From assembly GCA_016748015.1 (NCBI GenBank), contig JAAOMT010000496.1, positions 38,405-102,404 of the forward strand: a stretch of 64,000 bases of DNA. Reading direction: 5' to 3'. The DNA comes from Geosiphon pyriformis (lineage: Eukaryota > Glomeromycota > Glomeromycetes > Archaeosporales > Geosiphonaceae). Of this stretch, positions 33,635 through 45,095 are shown one piece after another (within the stretch, counting starts at the first letter, position 1; the number at the start of each line of letters is the position of its first letter). The translations under genes and the position numbers were made by a program. The notes below the pieces were generated by a model. The model did no database searches. It worked only from the letters and a program-made list of their open reading frames with translations, and was not told the origin of the DNA.

Positions 33635-35912
33635 AAAAACAATCTAGTACTATACATCAAAGAAATAATTTTAACTAGATGTTAATCATGTGCTTTCTAT
33701 ATGTGACTAGTTACTTGGACCAATCAAAAACACACTACACTGAAACAATAAGAGGTGGGAATAACCCCAACCCACGAATTTTTTTAATAACACTATTCAG
33801 ATTCTTAGAATCAAAAATAAACCCACTAAGAAATAATCTAGTAGATTCAACACTACTTCTAATCTCAGCACCCAACATCCGCCACAAAGCTATAACACAC
33901 TCAATAGTGTCCTCACTTAAGAGAGAAGATTTGACAGCCTGCATATCATCATAATCCATACCACCAAAGTCAACTTCAGATCTAAGACAAGCAATGTCCT
34001 TAGACACATCAACCATAAGATTGGCAAAATTATTAGAAGCATATTTCATAGAAAGGAGATCTTTCTCAATCTGAACAGCTTTAACAGCATTATCATCAAG
34101 GAGACAAGATACTAAGACAACCAAAGAGCCAACAGGCTCAACAATAGACTTCACCAAAGCAGCCAAATCCGAAATTTGCTTTTCCAAAAAGTCCAATCTG
34201 GACCCAACAGCAGGATTAACAACAGTCACAGAAGGGGTGGAAGCTATCAAAAGAGAAAATTCAGACATAACAGAGGGAGCAAATGCCTTAGCATAAGACA
34301 AAAAATCAACAAAATATGGTTTGAACACCTTGGGAGTCTTAGGAAAGAGAGATGAAGCAACTTTACAGTCTACAGCCAAGTGACCTGTTTCTTGACACCG
34401 AAAACAATGTCAACAATTAAAAGTCTCTCACCAGATATGACACTTTCTAAGCATACCAGTTTTGGCAACAACAAAATCCAAATCAGCTTGGGAGCCAAAT
34501 GTAACAAGAGCAAAATGAAGACAATGACCAGAATCAGGAGACTGAGAAATGAAACAAGTCTTGCCACTAATCTGAGAAATCATATCACTGATTTCAAAAG
34601 CAGTACAGCCAAGAAGAAGGTTGACCAACTTAGCCTTAAACCCATCACGAGACAAAATAGTCTTATTTTGATTCACTAAGGGAAGAACTCTAACACTATC
34701 TTTGCCTATCAACACTAACCAATGATTCAAAGCAGACATGACAGAATCCAACTTTTTAAAATGAACTACCACATATTGCCAAATGCCAGTAGGCTTCAGT
34801 ACAACACGAGTAACCATACCAAAAACACCAAAAGCTGTCTTAATGTCAGCAGCAGACACACCCAAAGGCATATCATGCAGCACAACAGCAGCAGAAGGGG
34901 ATCCAGACTCAGAAACCACCAAAGACTTGGCAAATTTAAGAGTGGCAAGACGAACAGAGCTTGTAAGCTCAACTAAAAATGCAGTATCTAAAAAGGTTTG
35001 AGAAGCAAATTTCACACAAAAAAGCTTCATATTGTCTTTTAAAACAGACTTAGCACCCAAAAAACCATGTACAGACTGAAAAACAGTCTTAACATGAGCC
35101 AACTTGATTTTAAAAATAACACCAGGCACCAGAGTGGAGGCCACTTACCCAGCAAACCTTTGACGACTAGTAATAGTTTCCCAAGCACCACCAGAAGTAG
35201 CACCAGAAACTAGAGAAGAAGATGATTCAGTTTCCATTTGATCAGCCCAGTTCTTAAGAACAGATGACCCAACAGGAGGAGATTGTTTTGTTTCTAAAAC
35301 CAGCAATAATCTGCCAAAAGACACCACATTTGGCAACACAGCCAGTGGTTGATCCAAGCCCATCTTGGATGATGTGCTGGATAATGCTATGGAAATCTCA
35401 TCTAAGATCTCATTGGGAACCACAAAGAAGTTCAGTGTAACAATAGCAGAGGCAAGTGATTGCCTTCACTTTTCTGAACTTTTGGTCTTTTTGACCATTT
35501 TTTTGAAGAGGTGGTGCTAAAAGCACCAGGTGTTGAATTTATAGAGGGGAAGACCAGCTTATTTACTAGTTTATTATTAAAAACTTTTAGGCTTTTAGTT
35601 GGGATGGAGACAACACTGGAACTAATCCAAGTGTGTCTCTTTGAGGGAACTTTGACTGGTAAAAAACCAGCCAAAAATGAGGAAGTTGCTTCAGTGGCTA
35701 CTAAAGGCAGCTTATCACAATTACTAGGTAAGAGAAAGGCTTCTAAAATGTTTTGCCTAGTTGCTTCTACAACAGAGAGAGCTCCTCTGGTTGAAATTTT
35801 ATTAGATATCTCAGGACAGATATTAGGTGCAGCTTTTTTACTTTTTGCTTTAGTTGTGGTCATAAAATTAAGGAGACAAAGAGTTTTTTTCACACTCATA
35901 AAAAATTATTAA
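33635..35912 (-). mobile_element. ORF1-only LINE-like element, copy 2
   Basis: A 2.28-kb unit on the minus strand, lying tail to tail with LINE copy 2 (about 30 bp between the two tails). The element-sense tail reads GGTCCAAGTAACTAGTCACATATAGAAAGCACATG, then GGACTGCACTTG, clearly the LINE tail. The ORF1 stop is followed almost at once by this tail, so no ORF2 is present. It is the best-preserved element of its type here. Confidence 0.8.
33735..35899 (-). pseudogene. ORF1 protein of ORF1-only element, copy 2
   Basis: Large ORF1 with only a few breaks. It starts at ATG 35899 (MSVKKTLCLLNFMTTTKAKS). A Ser/Lys-rich basic N-terminal region (35899-35432) contains KWSKRPKVQKSEG. After a frame change, 35423-35145 reads MVPNEILDEISIALSS. 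35144-34428 is open for 238 codons with the RRM-like part (AAVVLHDMPLGVSAADIKTA, GMVTRVVLKPTGIWQYVVVH). It ends just before a zinc knuckle CFRCQETGHLAVDC (about 34390-34415) that lies in the next open segment. 34379-33735 (MAVDCKVASSLFPKTPKVF) contains a predicted coiled coil (LDFLEKQISDLAALVKSIV) and a final segment with IRGLGLFPPLIVSV. Domain order resembles the LINE ORF1 but the sequence is a separate subfamily. Function: probably an RNA-binding ORF1p-like protein. Confidence 0.78.
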
Positions 35913-36231
35913 AAAAAAATAATTATTGCTTTAATTGTTTTTATAATATTATAAAAATTAATATATAGTCTAATTATTAATTAAGTATTTTTATAATTTT
36001 TGTTTAATAATAATATTAAATTATTTTAGCTTAATATTCAGTTTAAATAATCTATTCATTATTAAATTTGTGACTTAAATATAATTGGTTTTTAATTAAT
36101 TAATTTAAAATTTTATGTTAATATAACTGCTATTTAAAGATTAACTAAATTTAATAAATATATTATTAAAAAAATACTAATATTTTTTTATTATTATAAT
36201 TTTATGAATAAAATCTAAACACTACTTAACA
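35913..36231. other. AT-rich spacer
   Basis: About 320 bp of A+T-rich sequence between the ORF1-only element and the next LINE fragment. Nothing recognised. Confidence 0.5.
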
Positions 36232-37630
36232 CAATACATCAAATTAAGTAATCTAAATTAGACATAAATTATGCATTTTCTATATATAACCAGTTATTTG
36301 GGCCAATCAAAGATACAGTATATATCTATTTTAGCAGAAATTACATAATTAACACCAAAAAAAAAGTAAATAGCTTAAATAAACCAAAACTAATATTATG
36401 TGTTTTTGTAAATTCAAGCAACTTAACAATATTGTCAAAGAGCAAAGATAACAAATTATAAACTATTGAAAACACAGAACTATTAAGTATAATTAGATTA
36501 TTTTTTTTCATAATTGTTCTATATTTAAATTTTATTAATTATATATTAACACAATAAACCATCCTCAAATCTTATATAAAGTTAATAATTTTCTTACTTT
36601 CAATTTTGGCACAATCAAAAACAGATACAGTTTCCAAAAACCAATCTTTAAATACAAAATAATATAAACAATATCATTAAATATACACAAAAAAAACATT
36701 TACAAGATACAAAATAACAATAAATTTAATTCTAATATAAAACTTTAATGGGCCAAACATAACTTAAATAATTTTTTGCAAACAACAGATTCCATTTTAC
36801 ATGTAAAAAAGTGATTAAAAATTTTTACACCTCTATAATAGAGACATAATACACTAAGATATTTTTTATTATATAAGCACTTATAAACAACAACAGACAA
36901 GTAATTATATATAGTTTTCATAAAATACAAATATAAATCAACAATGAATTAAAACTATATACAAGTCAGAATGCTAAATTAATAATATTAGAACTTAATC
37001 TATATCTTCAATTATGTTTTTATTAACAATATTAGACCCAGATCCAATTTTTTAGCAAATATAATTAACAGTTTTAAAAACATTATAAGCAAAATAACAA
37101 ATATTTTCAAATATTGTTATTCTATTAGCTTTGATATATCTTTTTTTAATAAGAATAGAAAACACCACATTTGAACACAAAGTTATATTAGCTAACTATT
37201 AGTGTACTTATTATTCAAGACACCTAAATGACTTTTAATTTTAAACCAAAAAACATTAAAATTTTTATTTCTAATAGAATTTGCAATATAATGCCTTTTA
37301 AGCCAGCACTAATTAAAAAAGTTTGACAAAACCATATTTAATTTTGCAGCACAAACATCTAAAGCAGCTTGGCTATTTAAGTACAATATAGAAACAAAAA
37401 CACATTCCAAAGCCAGAGCAATTATTTGTAATTTTGCCAATATAAAAAAGATCAAACTATTAATCTCAATGTCTATATTCAAATTCAGATTAGCAAAAAA
37501 TACAGTAATATTATATTTTATGTTATATATACCCAAATTTCTTAAAAATTTATTGTATAAACATTAATAACATCCAAATTAGCATCAAAAAAACATTGTC
37601 TGATTGTAGAAAAATTGGTCTTCTTTGGAC
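36232..37630 (-). mobile_element. 5'-truncated LINE fragment (C-terminal ORF2)
   Basis: LINE 3' portion in minus orientation. The tail at 36235-36330 (plus view TTATGCATTTTCTATATATAACCAG, GGGCCAATCAAAGATACA) matches the other LINE tails. In element sense it contains a decayed RNase H at about 37536-37309 (IFFILAKLQIIALALECV, LYLNSQAALDVC) and the C-terminal finger CLYYRGVKIFNHFFTC (about 36795-36850), with Tyr for the second Cys. The 5' end is near 37630, in text equivalent to FKRWKRL upstream of RNase H. Stops and frameshifts throughout. It abuts an oppositely oriented LINE fragment. Confidence 0.75.
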
Positions 37631-38123
37631 CTTTTATAGTATTCTATTAGGTTGTAAGTTAGTCTTGTGAATAATTTTTTGGCAGATGTGATGAAATTTT
37701 TTTTAGAGAATAAGCTATTTTTGATAAACAATTTGTTCAGTGCTTTTTGTAAATCTGGCCAGTTTTCAATGTCTGGTATTTTGGGTTATTCTTTGTATTA
37801 CAATTTTGTTCTTTCTTTAAAGCAATTTGATGTTGTTTTTGATGATAAAATTTTGGACAAAAAAAAGAGAGTGATAGATTGGAAAACATTTTGACAGTAG
37901 AAAAAATTGGATCCAAGAGGCTCTGTACTTTACTGGTTTACTCTGGCAGCTGGGTTTATGAGTAAACATATGTTTTTGGAGATTGAGTTTATTAATATTC
38001 TTAAATTACCAGTGTTAAGTATCTTGAATTTTGTGTTGTTCTCTGATGTTTGTGGTAGTCTAGTAGAGATTTGGTCTAATTGTATTAAGGTTTACAAAAT
38101 AGGTCTTTAAAGGGTGCTAGTTC

Positions 38124-38977
38124 TGTTAAAGTGGTATTACAGTTGATTATTTGGGGTCTCAAATCAAATAACAAATCTGTAATGTAGTGCTTAATTGATG
38201 TATTGATGTTAGTAATTTCTGAAGGTGTGTTTTCTAAAGGTTTTGGTTGAGTCTTTTGTATAATAGACAGAGATTCAATTGATAGTTTTATCCATAGCTT
38301 CTCAAAATTACAGTTTTATCAATTTTTTTTTCAGCATGATGGCCAGTAATCCTCTTGATAAGATATTCTTAATTCCAAGTATCCACTTTTATTTCTGGGT
38401 CTTTTACCAGTGCTATATCCTGATATCATTATCTCCACATATAAATCTTTTTAATCAAATTAACAAACAACAAGAAAATAAAACAAGAAAAAAAATAAAA
38501 AAAATAAAAAAATAAGCCAAGGCAATTTGCACATTAGTATTCCATCAATAACCATGATCAAGAGCTATTGTTCTAATGTGGTTAAGTATTAATTACTATT
38601 AACATAAAGTGTTAATAGTAAAGAGTGGATTTGAGATAATAAATAATTATTTATTAATATTTGTAATGTAGAAAGTTGCTTAGATCAAATCTAAACTGAG
38701 AGATCTGTCTTTTCTGCTTTTAATGCTATTGCTATATATACTTAATTTATGTTCTATAAAATTGCTCACATTCTGGAGCAATGTGCTATAATTTCTTAAA
38801 CAATGCTCACATTGCTGAGCAATGTAACCTAATTTTCTAATATCGCTCCACATTGTTAAGCAATGTGCCATAATTTTTGATATTGCTTCATATTGCTGAA
38901 CAATGTGCTTACATACAAACTACTACTTCCTTATTGGTCTACTATTTTCTATATCAGTTTTCTTTTTATGAGTAACA
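38124..38977. mobile_element. 854-bp non-coding insertion in LINE fragment
   Basis: Comparison with LINE copies 1 and 2 shows that RNase H text breaks at about 38124 and resumes at about 38978. The intervening sequence starts TGTTAAAG and ends GAGTAACA, i.e. with TGTTA/TAACA ends as for an LTR. It has no long ORF. I cannot find a convincing target-site duplication. It could be a solo LTR or a MITE. It carries the palindromic tandem array described separately. Confidence 0.55.
38761..38912. repeat. Tandem array of about four 40-bp palindromic units
   Basis: Four units of about 40 bp, each built around an imperfect palindrome ACATTGCTGAGCAATGT (8-bp arms, 1-bp centre), followed by an AT-rich spacer (TATAATTTCTTAAACA, CCTAATTTTCTAATAT, CATAATTTTTGATAT). 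The second unit is the best palindrome. Each transcript strand could fold into a row of short hairpins. Confidence 0.8.
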
Positions 38978-40318
38978 GTGACTAGTAGTACAGCTGCCTA
39001 TTTTCCAGCTACAAACATAGATATTGGGATTAGAGTACAAAGACTTTTGTCTTTTACTTTGGCTGAGTTGTAGGTCATTGCTTTGGCCTTGGAATGTGTT
39101 TCATCTTCTTGCACTGTGGTTTTGTATTTGGACAGCCAATCTGTAATTGATGTTTATGTGTCAGAGTCTTTTTTTGCCATGTCTGACTTCTACAATCATT
39201 GCTGGATTGAGAGATTACATATTGTCAATCTTATTAAAAATAAAGACATCTTAGTTAAGTGGGTGAAAGTTGAAGAACATTCAGGAATTCCAGACAATAT
39301 TAGGACTGATGAATTGGTATATAAAATCACTGTTTCTTTGCTTTTTTTACCAGTTGAGATTCAAAAACAGTTTTTGGTTGCTAAAAATACAGCTGTGTTT
39401 GGTAATGTTCATCATTTTGTGTATGATATTTATTGGTCAATTTGCTGTGCTTGTTGGAAAATTGGTCCTAGTTATGATATTGTTTCAAATGTCATAATTA
39501 AAGAGATAAATTGAACTACTGCCACAAATATTTAGCATCCTAATCCACACATATTATTTGAAATTACTAGTAGAAGCTTGGCAAATATATACACTTATTT
39601 AATGAAAGTAGTACATAGACAGTTGTCAATAGCAGTTAAGGAGAGATTGTATAACAAAAGTTATTCTGGAGTGCTATGCTTGCTATGTAGTAACATAGAG
39701 TTATTTGACTATGGTTTTGCTTGTTCTGATAATATGAGGCTCCATAAAAATGTTTTAAATAAAGCTGCTAAAAGATGAATGTTATTAACAGATCTCTTTT
39801 GCTTGCCTATATCTGCCATTTTGTGGTTATATACTACTATATGCAAGAGTTTTGTATTAAAAGATTAGTATGCCAAGACTGCTCTGGTCTTTAAAAAAAA
39901 GAGGAAGGCCACTTTGGCTTTTGTTGAATATGTTAAGTCTGTGGTTAAATTGCATTGTATTATGATGTAACTTATTAAGTTCAGACATAGAATAGATATA
40001 GAAAAAGCTAGTTTGATTAAAAATAATGATGTGGTTTTAAGCTTGTCTCATTGCTTAATATCTTTGTTGTTAGATAAAATGGTTTGTATGCTTGGTGTTT
40101 TAGAATCTTTTACTGTCAATTTTGGTAGATGCAAACTGTGTTGTTTTTTTTTGGTTTAGACAATAATGCTTTTGTTAGTATAGGCACATAGTGTTGCTTT
40201 GTCTGGTCCAAGTGACTGGTTACATATAGTAAATGTATGAGCTGCATTTAGTGTGTTTTACTTAGTTTGGTTCTATATACTAGATAGCAGTTGAACTTTA
40301 TTTATAAATTGCATAATA

Positions 40319-41739
40319 ATAAAAAAATAAATCAAAAAAAATAATATATGTAAAAATAAAAAATTGAGAAAAAAATAAGTAATAAAATACAATAAAATCT
40401 AATAAATAATTATATTTTATTAAATTTAATATTTTATTTTATTTATTTAATGTTTTTTATTGTTGAAAAATTTATTGTTTATATAATTTTTAAAAGATAT
40501 TAATAATTAAATTAATAATTAAGTTAACATTTAAATTAATAAATAAATCAATAATTTATTTAAAAATAAAATAGTTAATTATATAATATTAAATAATTTA
40601 ATATATGTAATAATTAATAAAAACTATAAATTTAATTATAATATTATTTTTTTCTAGAAAATTAAGTTTTTATAAAACTATATTATCTAATTAAATTGTA
40701 TTTTTAATTCAAAATAAAATATTTTATTTAAACACTTTTAAATTTTTAATTGTTTTTTATATAACAAGTTTTTATTAATAAAAATTTTTTTTTAAGTATT
40801 TTTTTAAGTGTATTAAAAAATTATATTAGTTTAACTATTATGCATTTAATTATATATTATTTAATTTATTATTAGTTTATTTATTTTAATAGCTGTTTTT
40901 TGGTTTTAAAAACAATATATATATATATTTATTATATTAATTATTATGGTCTGATTTTTAATAGTTAAAATAGCATTTAAATAACTAATTGTTTAGCAAT
41001 TATAAAAAGTATTAAGAATGTTTTAAAATGTTTTAATTTATAATATAATTGTTTATATTAATTAATAATATTTTAATTTTAAAGATAATATATTTATTTA
41101 TTTTTGATTTTTTGTTAATTATTAAAGTTAATATTTTTACAACAGACAATTAATTAAATTATTTGTAATATTTTTTAAATCTAATATTATGTATAAATTA
41201 ATTATAAAAAATTGTTTTTTATTGGTTTACAAAATATATAATTTATTTTTTAATATTTTATTTATAATAAAAGTTTTTTTTAGTAATTAAAAAACTTATT
41301 TATATATATTATTTTTATTTAAAAAATATTTTAAAATTAAGTTAAAAAATTGCTAAATCAATTTATTCGTAATATATAATATTAATATATATATATATAT
41401 ATAGAATATTAGTTTAATTAAAATAAAAAATAACTTTTTCTTATATAAAATTAAATATAGATTATATATTTAATTTTTTATTATGTTTTAAGTAATTATA
41501 GTGTTTTATAATTAAAAAACATTTTGTTGTAAACAGATTTAAATATTATGGTCTTGTTTCTTACAATTTTATATTTACATACTTGAATTTAAAAAAAAAC
41601 ATTTTCAACAATTTCAAATTAGAATAAATTTCATTGAATAGATGATTTTTGATGAGCAATATTTTGTTTAAAATGATTTAAAACAGTTAAAAAACATTTT
41701 TAAGTTCGTTGATTAAAAGAATTTTCAATTGCAAAAGAT
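40319..41739. other. AT-rich stretch without recognisable genes
   Basis: About 1.4 kb of A+T-rich DNA with a TATATATATA run at about 41388-41402. At about 41600-41740 the minus strand may carry a degraded extension of the FAR1-like fragment (FAIENSFNQRT-like text), too weak to call. Confidence 0.45.
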
Positions 41740-42215
41740 GTGGTTAAAATCTGAATTAATTGAATCTATTTTTTGAAGATGTACTTATTTATTATAAATA
41801 GTCTTTGAAATTATATGTTGTTCAAGATTTTTCTATTATAATATTGTTTAAATTGTCTTTGGTATAATGTCTGTACTTAATATTTATAAAACTAATACTT
41901 TTTGTTTAGATTTAAATAAGATGTCTAGCAATATTATCAGATGATTTATAATTATGTTCAGCATTGCGAATTGTTAAATGCCAGTATTTATCAGCTTTAA
42001 GTAATCATTTATATACAGTAAAAAGGCAGTTTGTTAATAGAATTGCTGTTTTTTATTATTGATCTTTTAATAAAAGGCTTTTAAAAGCATATATTCATTT
42101 TCTTGATCACATTTGAAAATAATACAAGTACCATTAGCAGCAGAGTATTATTTTGTAACTACATATTCTTGAAAGTATGTAAAAGTATTAAAGACTTTGT
42201 ATCATTTCACAAAAG
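41740..42215 (-). pseudogene. FAR1/MULE-transposase-like N-terminal fragment
   Basis: Reading the minus strand across frameshifts gives EYVVTK, then YSAANGTCIIFKCDQENEY (about 42165-42095). Next comes LTNCLFTVYK with a stop, then LLKADKYWHLTIRNAEHNY (about 42030-41945) and SSDNIARH. This order (Cys-x4-Cys region, WHL-x-IRN-x-EHNH) is that of the FAR1/WRKY-GCM1-like DNA-binding domain at the N-terminus of MULE-type transposases and their domesticated relatives. Here the last His of the EHNH word is Tyr. Text further along (ILSTDIIPKTI, SKTIYNK) fits the helical segment that follows in such proteins. No transposase core is recognisable nearby. Frameshifts and stops make it a pseudogene. Confidence 0.5.
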
Positions 42216-44827
42216 CTATATGATGTTTCTGAAGGTAGTAATATTATATAAATATAATCTGTAATTTAATAAAAAGATGTAATTAGTTGTAAAATCAAAA
42301 GAAAACTTATTAAGTTTATTTTAGAACTCTTTGATTATAAACTTGTTAATATGTTCTCTATGATGTAAATAATATTATATGTTGTGGATGGGTTGATTTA
42401 GCAATTCTCAAATAATATTAAAAAGTTTTTCTCAAATTAAATTTAGAAAAATGATTCAACTAATTATTTATTCATTATAAATTTAAAATAACTATATTAA
42501 ATGGTAAAAAAGCATTAAATAATTCCATAAAATTTATCAATTTTTTAATATACTGTTGTCAATTCTTATAATAACACATCTAAACTATAAATAATATCAA
42601 TAATTATGAACTTTTTTACTTCTAAACTTTGTATGGAATCGCTCTGAATATTATTTTGTTACATATATTATAATAACTTTTATAAGTGCAAGTTTGAATT
42701 TTTAAAAGAGAGCTTCTTTTTAAGTATAAAAATTCTTTAAAAGCAAGCTGCAGCAAGAAGTTAATTAGCTAATTTGATTATAATGCCTTATTAACCATAA
42801 GTACAACTATATGTTTAATGTTCTACTTCTTAGTTCTTTTTTAGTGAGAAACTTTTTAAAAATACTTTTAAAGTTGAATTCAAAAAAAAACGTTTCTTTT
42901 AACATGCTAAAGAGAATTATTATTAAGAAGAAGAGAGTGCTATTTTTAAATAATATTATGGTGAATAAAGTTGCACTCTAAAGATTTTTAAGCTAATCAA
43001 TAATTTTTTAATATAACAAAAAATAAAATATAATAAATTTGTTTATAAATTAAATTTAATTAAAATTTAATATAGTGTTATAGGAAAAATATTTCAAAAA
43101 AGAGGGTAAAAATTATATTATTTTTTACTTCATTTATATTATTTAAATAAAATATTCTAAACAAACAAACAAATAAACAATCAAACACTCAAACAATCAA
43201 ATAAATAAACATAATAAATATTATTTTTTTTTAATGTATCTTTTAAAAAATTATAAAACTTTTTTATATCCTTCTTAAAAATCAATAAAATAAGTTCTTT
43301 TTAATAATCAAATACGATTCAAGATTGATTTTTCGAAAAAATATAATATTATTACTGCAATTTATATGGTATCAGTTTTTTATTTTTTAATACAAGAAAA
43401 CCAGAGTGGCAGCTGGATAGCCTCTAAAGTAATAATTCAAAAGTGTAAAAAACTAGATATAAACTAGACCTCAGAATCACAATTTAAAATACCAATTTTA
43501 ATTGATAAATAAAGTGTTAATTGTTTCCTCAAATATTGTATTCATAATAAATACATTTAACTGTCTTGGTCTAAATAATATTGGCTCAACAATATTTGGT
43601 TTACAAATTAAAGGTATTTGAAAAGAAATTAATCTTAAATTAAAGTTTTTTTTAAAAAAAATTTAATGTATATATATATATTTCAAATATTGTTCATTAG
43701 TGGGAGTTCAATTTTACGATTATTTACCAATTGAAGGCTTTTTAATCATAACGTTTTTCAAAACAAATAATTATCTTAACCATTTTTAAATTTTTAATCA
43801 AATAAAATTTTGAGATATTAATACTTCTTTATTTATATTAGAAATTAACAAAAAAAACAATAAGCTGCTAGAAATCCAATACAAGTTTCAATTTATTTTA
43901 ATGATGATATAAAGTTGCCCAAAGAATTTCTAGTAAGATAAAGAGTTTTAAAGAAATTATGAGAATTTAAAAAGGAAAAAAATTGAATGATTAGCAGCAG
44001 AAAATTTTTTTTGATTATTGGATTAATTAATATAAATCAATAATTAATATTTTCGAATAGGACTTCATATATTGATTTAAATTATATATTTATAATTTTT
44101 TTATTAATAACCACATTTCAAATTAATATTAGAGAGAATGTATTTAAGATTTAGTAAAGAAACTATTTTTTATGAAAATCTTTTGAGAAAACTTTTATCT
44201 TATTCCTTCAACTCTGAATTTTATATTATTACTGTGCTAAAAGATATTGTGAAAGTTCTTAAAGTGTAGGGAATTGTTTTCTTTTTTCAAAAAACTCAAA
44301 ACAACAACACAACACATTATAAAATTAATAATTTGTTAAATATTACTAAAATTTAAAAAAAAACAAAAATTAAATATAAAAATAGATCTAATTTTTTATT
44401 TATAAGCAAAATAACCAAAAAATTAATTTTCAATAATTTGAATTTCAACAATTTTAAACAAAATAAATTATTATTTAATAAATAATTATAATTATAAATA
44501 AAATAATATTATTACAAATATCTAAAACCAAATAAATTAAATATATATTTTTATATATTTAATTAAGATAACTAATTTTAACTTATAAGTACTTATAAAA
44601 ATTGTTAATTACAATTGGTTAAATAAACATATTTATTTTATAAAATTACAAGCTATTATTATTTATCCAAAATTCAATGACAAGAAAAAACAATTACAAA
44701 AAATAAAAGTTAGTTTTTGGTAAAAAATATATTATAATTAATAGTATTTAGAATATTAAGCTTTACAAATATTATATCTATACAAGAAAATAAAACCAAT
44801 AAATTTATATTTGCTAAAATACTTTCA
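42216..44827. other. Mostly unrecognised AT-rich stretch
   Basis: About 2.6 kb. Slightly richer patches occur at 42600-42960 and 43390-44290, but I could not read a consistent protein. A stop-ridden minus-strand patch at about 44150-44290 might belong to the BTB pseudogene. A short inverted repeat, AGAGTGC with GCACTCT, flanks about 37 bp near 42938-42981. A TATATATATA run lies near 43670. Confidence 0.4.
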
Positions 44828-45095
44828 AGCAAATAAAAACTCTTGTCTAAAAATAATCTCAAAATTTTTAGGTAAAGTATTAGGTTTAATAAAGATAATA
44901 GTATTATTTTTTTTTAATCCAATTATTAGAAAGTGCTACAGAAAAATATTGTGATTGTGCTGCTAAAATTTACAAATGAAAATAAATAGCTCTGATATTG
45001 AATGCTTCTCCAATAATAATTTTAACATTAGAGAAATTCTAACAATTTAGTAAATTTTTGAAATCATTAGATAAAGCATGAAGGAATTGCTGGAG
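44828..45095 (-). pseudogene. BTB/POZ-domain protein fragment
   Basis: The minus strand reads FLHALSNDFKNLLN, stop, NFSNVKIIIGEA, then FNIRAIYFHL, stop, ILAAQSQYFSVALSNNWIKK. After a frameshift it continues NNTIIFIKPNTLPKNFEIIFR. This is the BTB fold order: an LSxDF-x-xLL helix, V-x-I-x-VGE strand, F-x-AH-x-x-IL-x-x-S-x-YF-x-x-AL, and F-x-x-x-x-x-I helix. Such BTB proteins (often BTB-TLD or BTB-Kelch) are abundant in arbuscular mycorrhizal fungi and may serve as cullin-3 adaptors. The His of the F-x-AH word is kept (FHL), but two stops and one frameshift break the frame. No downstream TLD or Kelch part was recognised. Confidence 0.6.

Larger units (their letters stand above)
37645..40318 (+). 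mobile_element. 5'-truncated LINE fragment with internal insertion
   Basis: LINE 3' portion in plus orientation. It begins in the region upstream of RNase H (NNFLADVMKFFLENKLFL, GQFSMSGILGYSLYYNF) and continues with LDPRGSVLYWF. It is cut at about 38124 in the RNase H start and resumes at 38978 (TSSTAAYFPATNIDIGIRV). RNase H then reads IALALECVSSSCTVVLYLDSQ and KVEEHSGIPDN. The better-kept segment 39083-39514 is open for 143 codons. The C-terminal finger is CLLCSNIELFDYGFAC (about 39677-39725), with Tyr for His. The tail at 40200-40318 has GGTCCAAGTGACTGGTTACATAT. It is less eroded than LINE copy 2. Confidence 0.8.

Noticed and set aside
35511-35912. Plus-strand 133-codon ORF opposite the ORF1-only element
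   Set aside because: Antisense shadow of the ORF1 N-terminal region; ORF1 homology with 24700-25200 is on the minus strand.
38680-38871. Minus-strand 63-codon ORF with Cys/His residues (IAQQCEHCLRN)
   Set aside because: It is a translation of the palindromic tandem array; the repeated residues follow from the repeat units.
36232-40318. Twin-priming inversion of one LINE
   Set aside because: Both halves carry their own 3' tail and overlap in the same ORF2 region, so they are two insertions, not one inverted copy.
42936-42990. AGAGTGC ... GCACTCT inverted repeat as DNA transposon ends
   Set aside because: The arms are only 7 bp with about 37 bp between them and no target duplication; in this composition it may be chance.
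43395-43430. GAGTGGCAGCTGGATAGCC as a possible Pol III box A (tRNA or SINE)
   Set aside because: It deviates from the box A consensus and no box B follows at a suitable distance.
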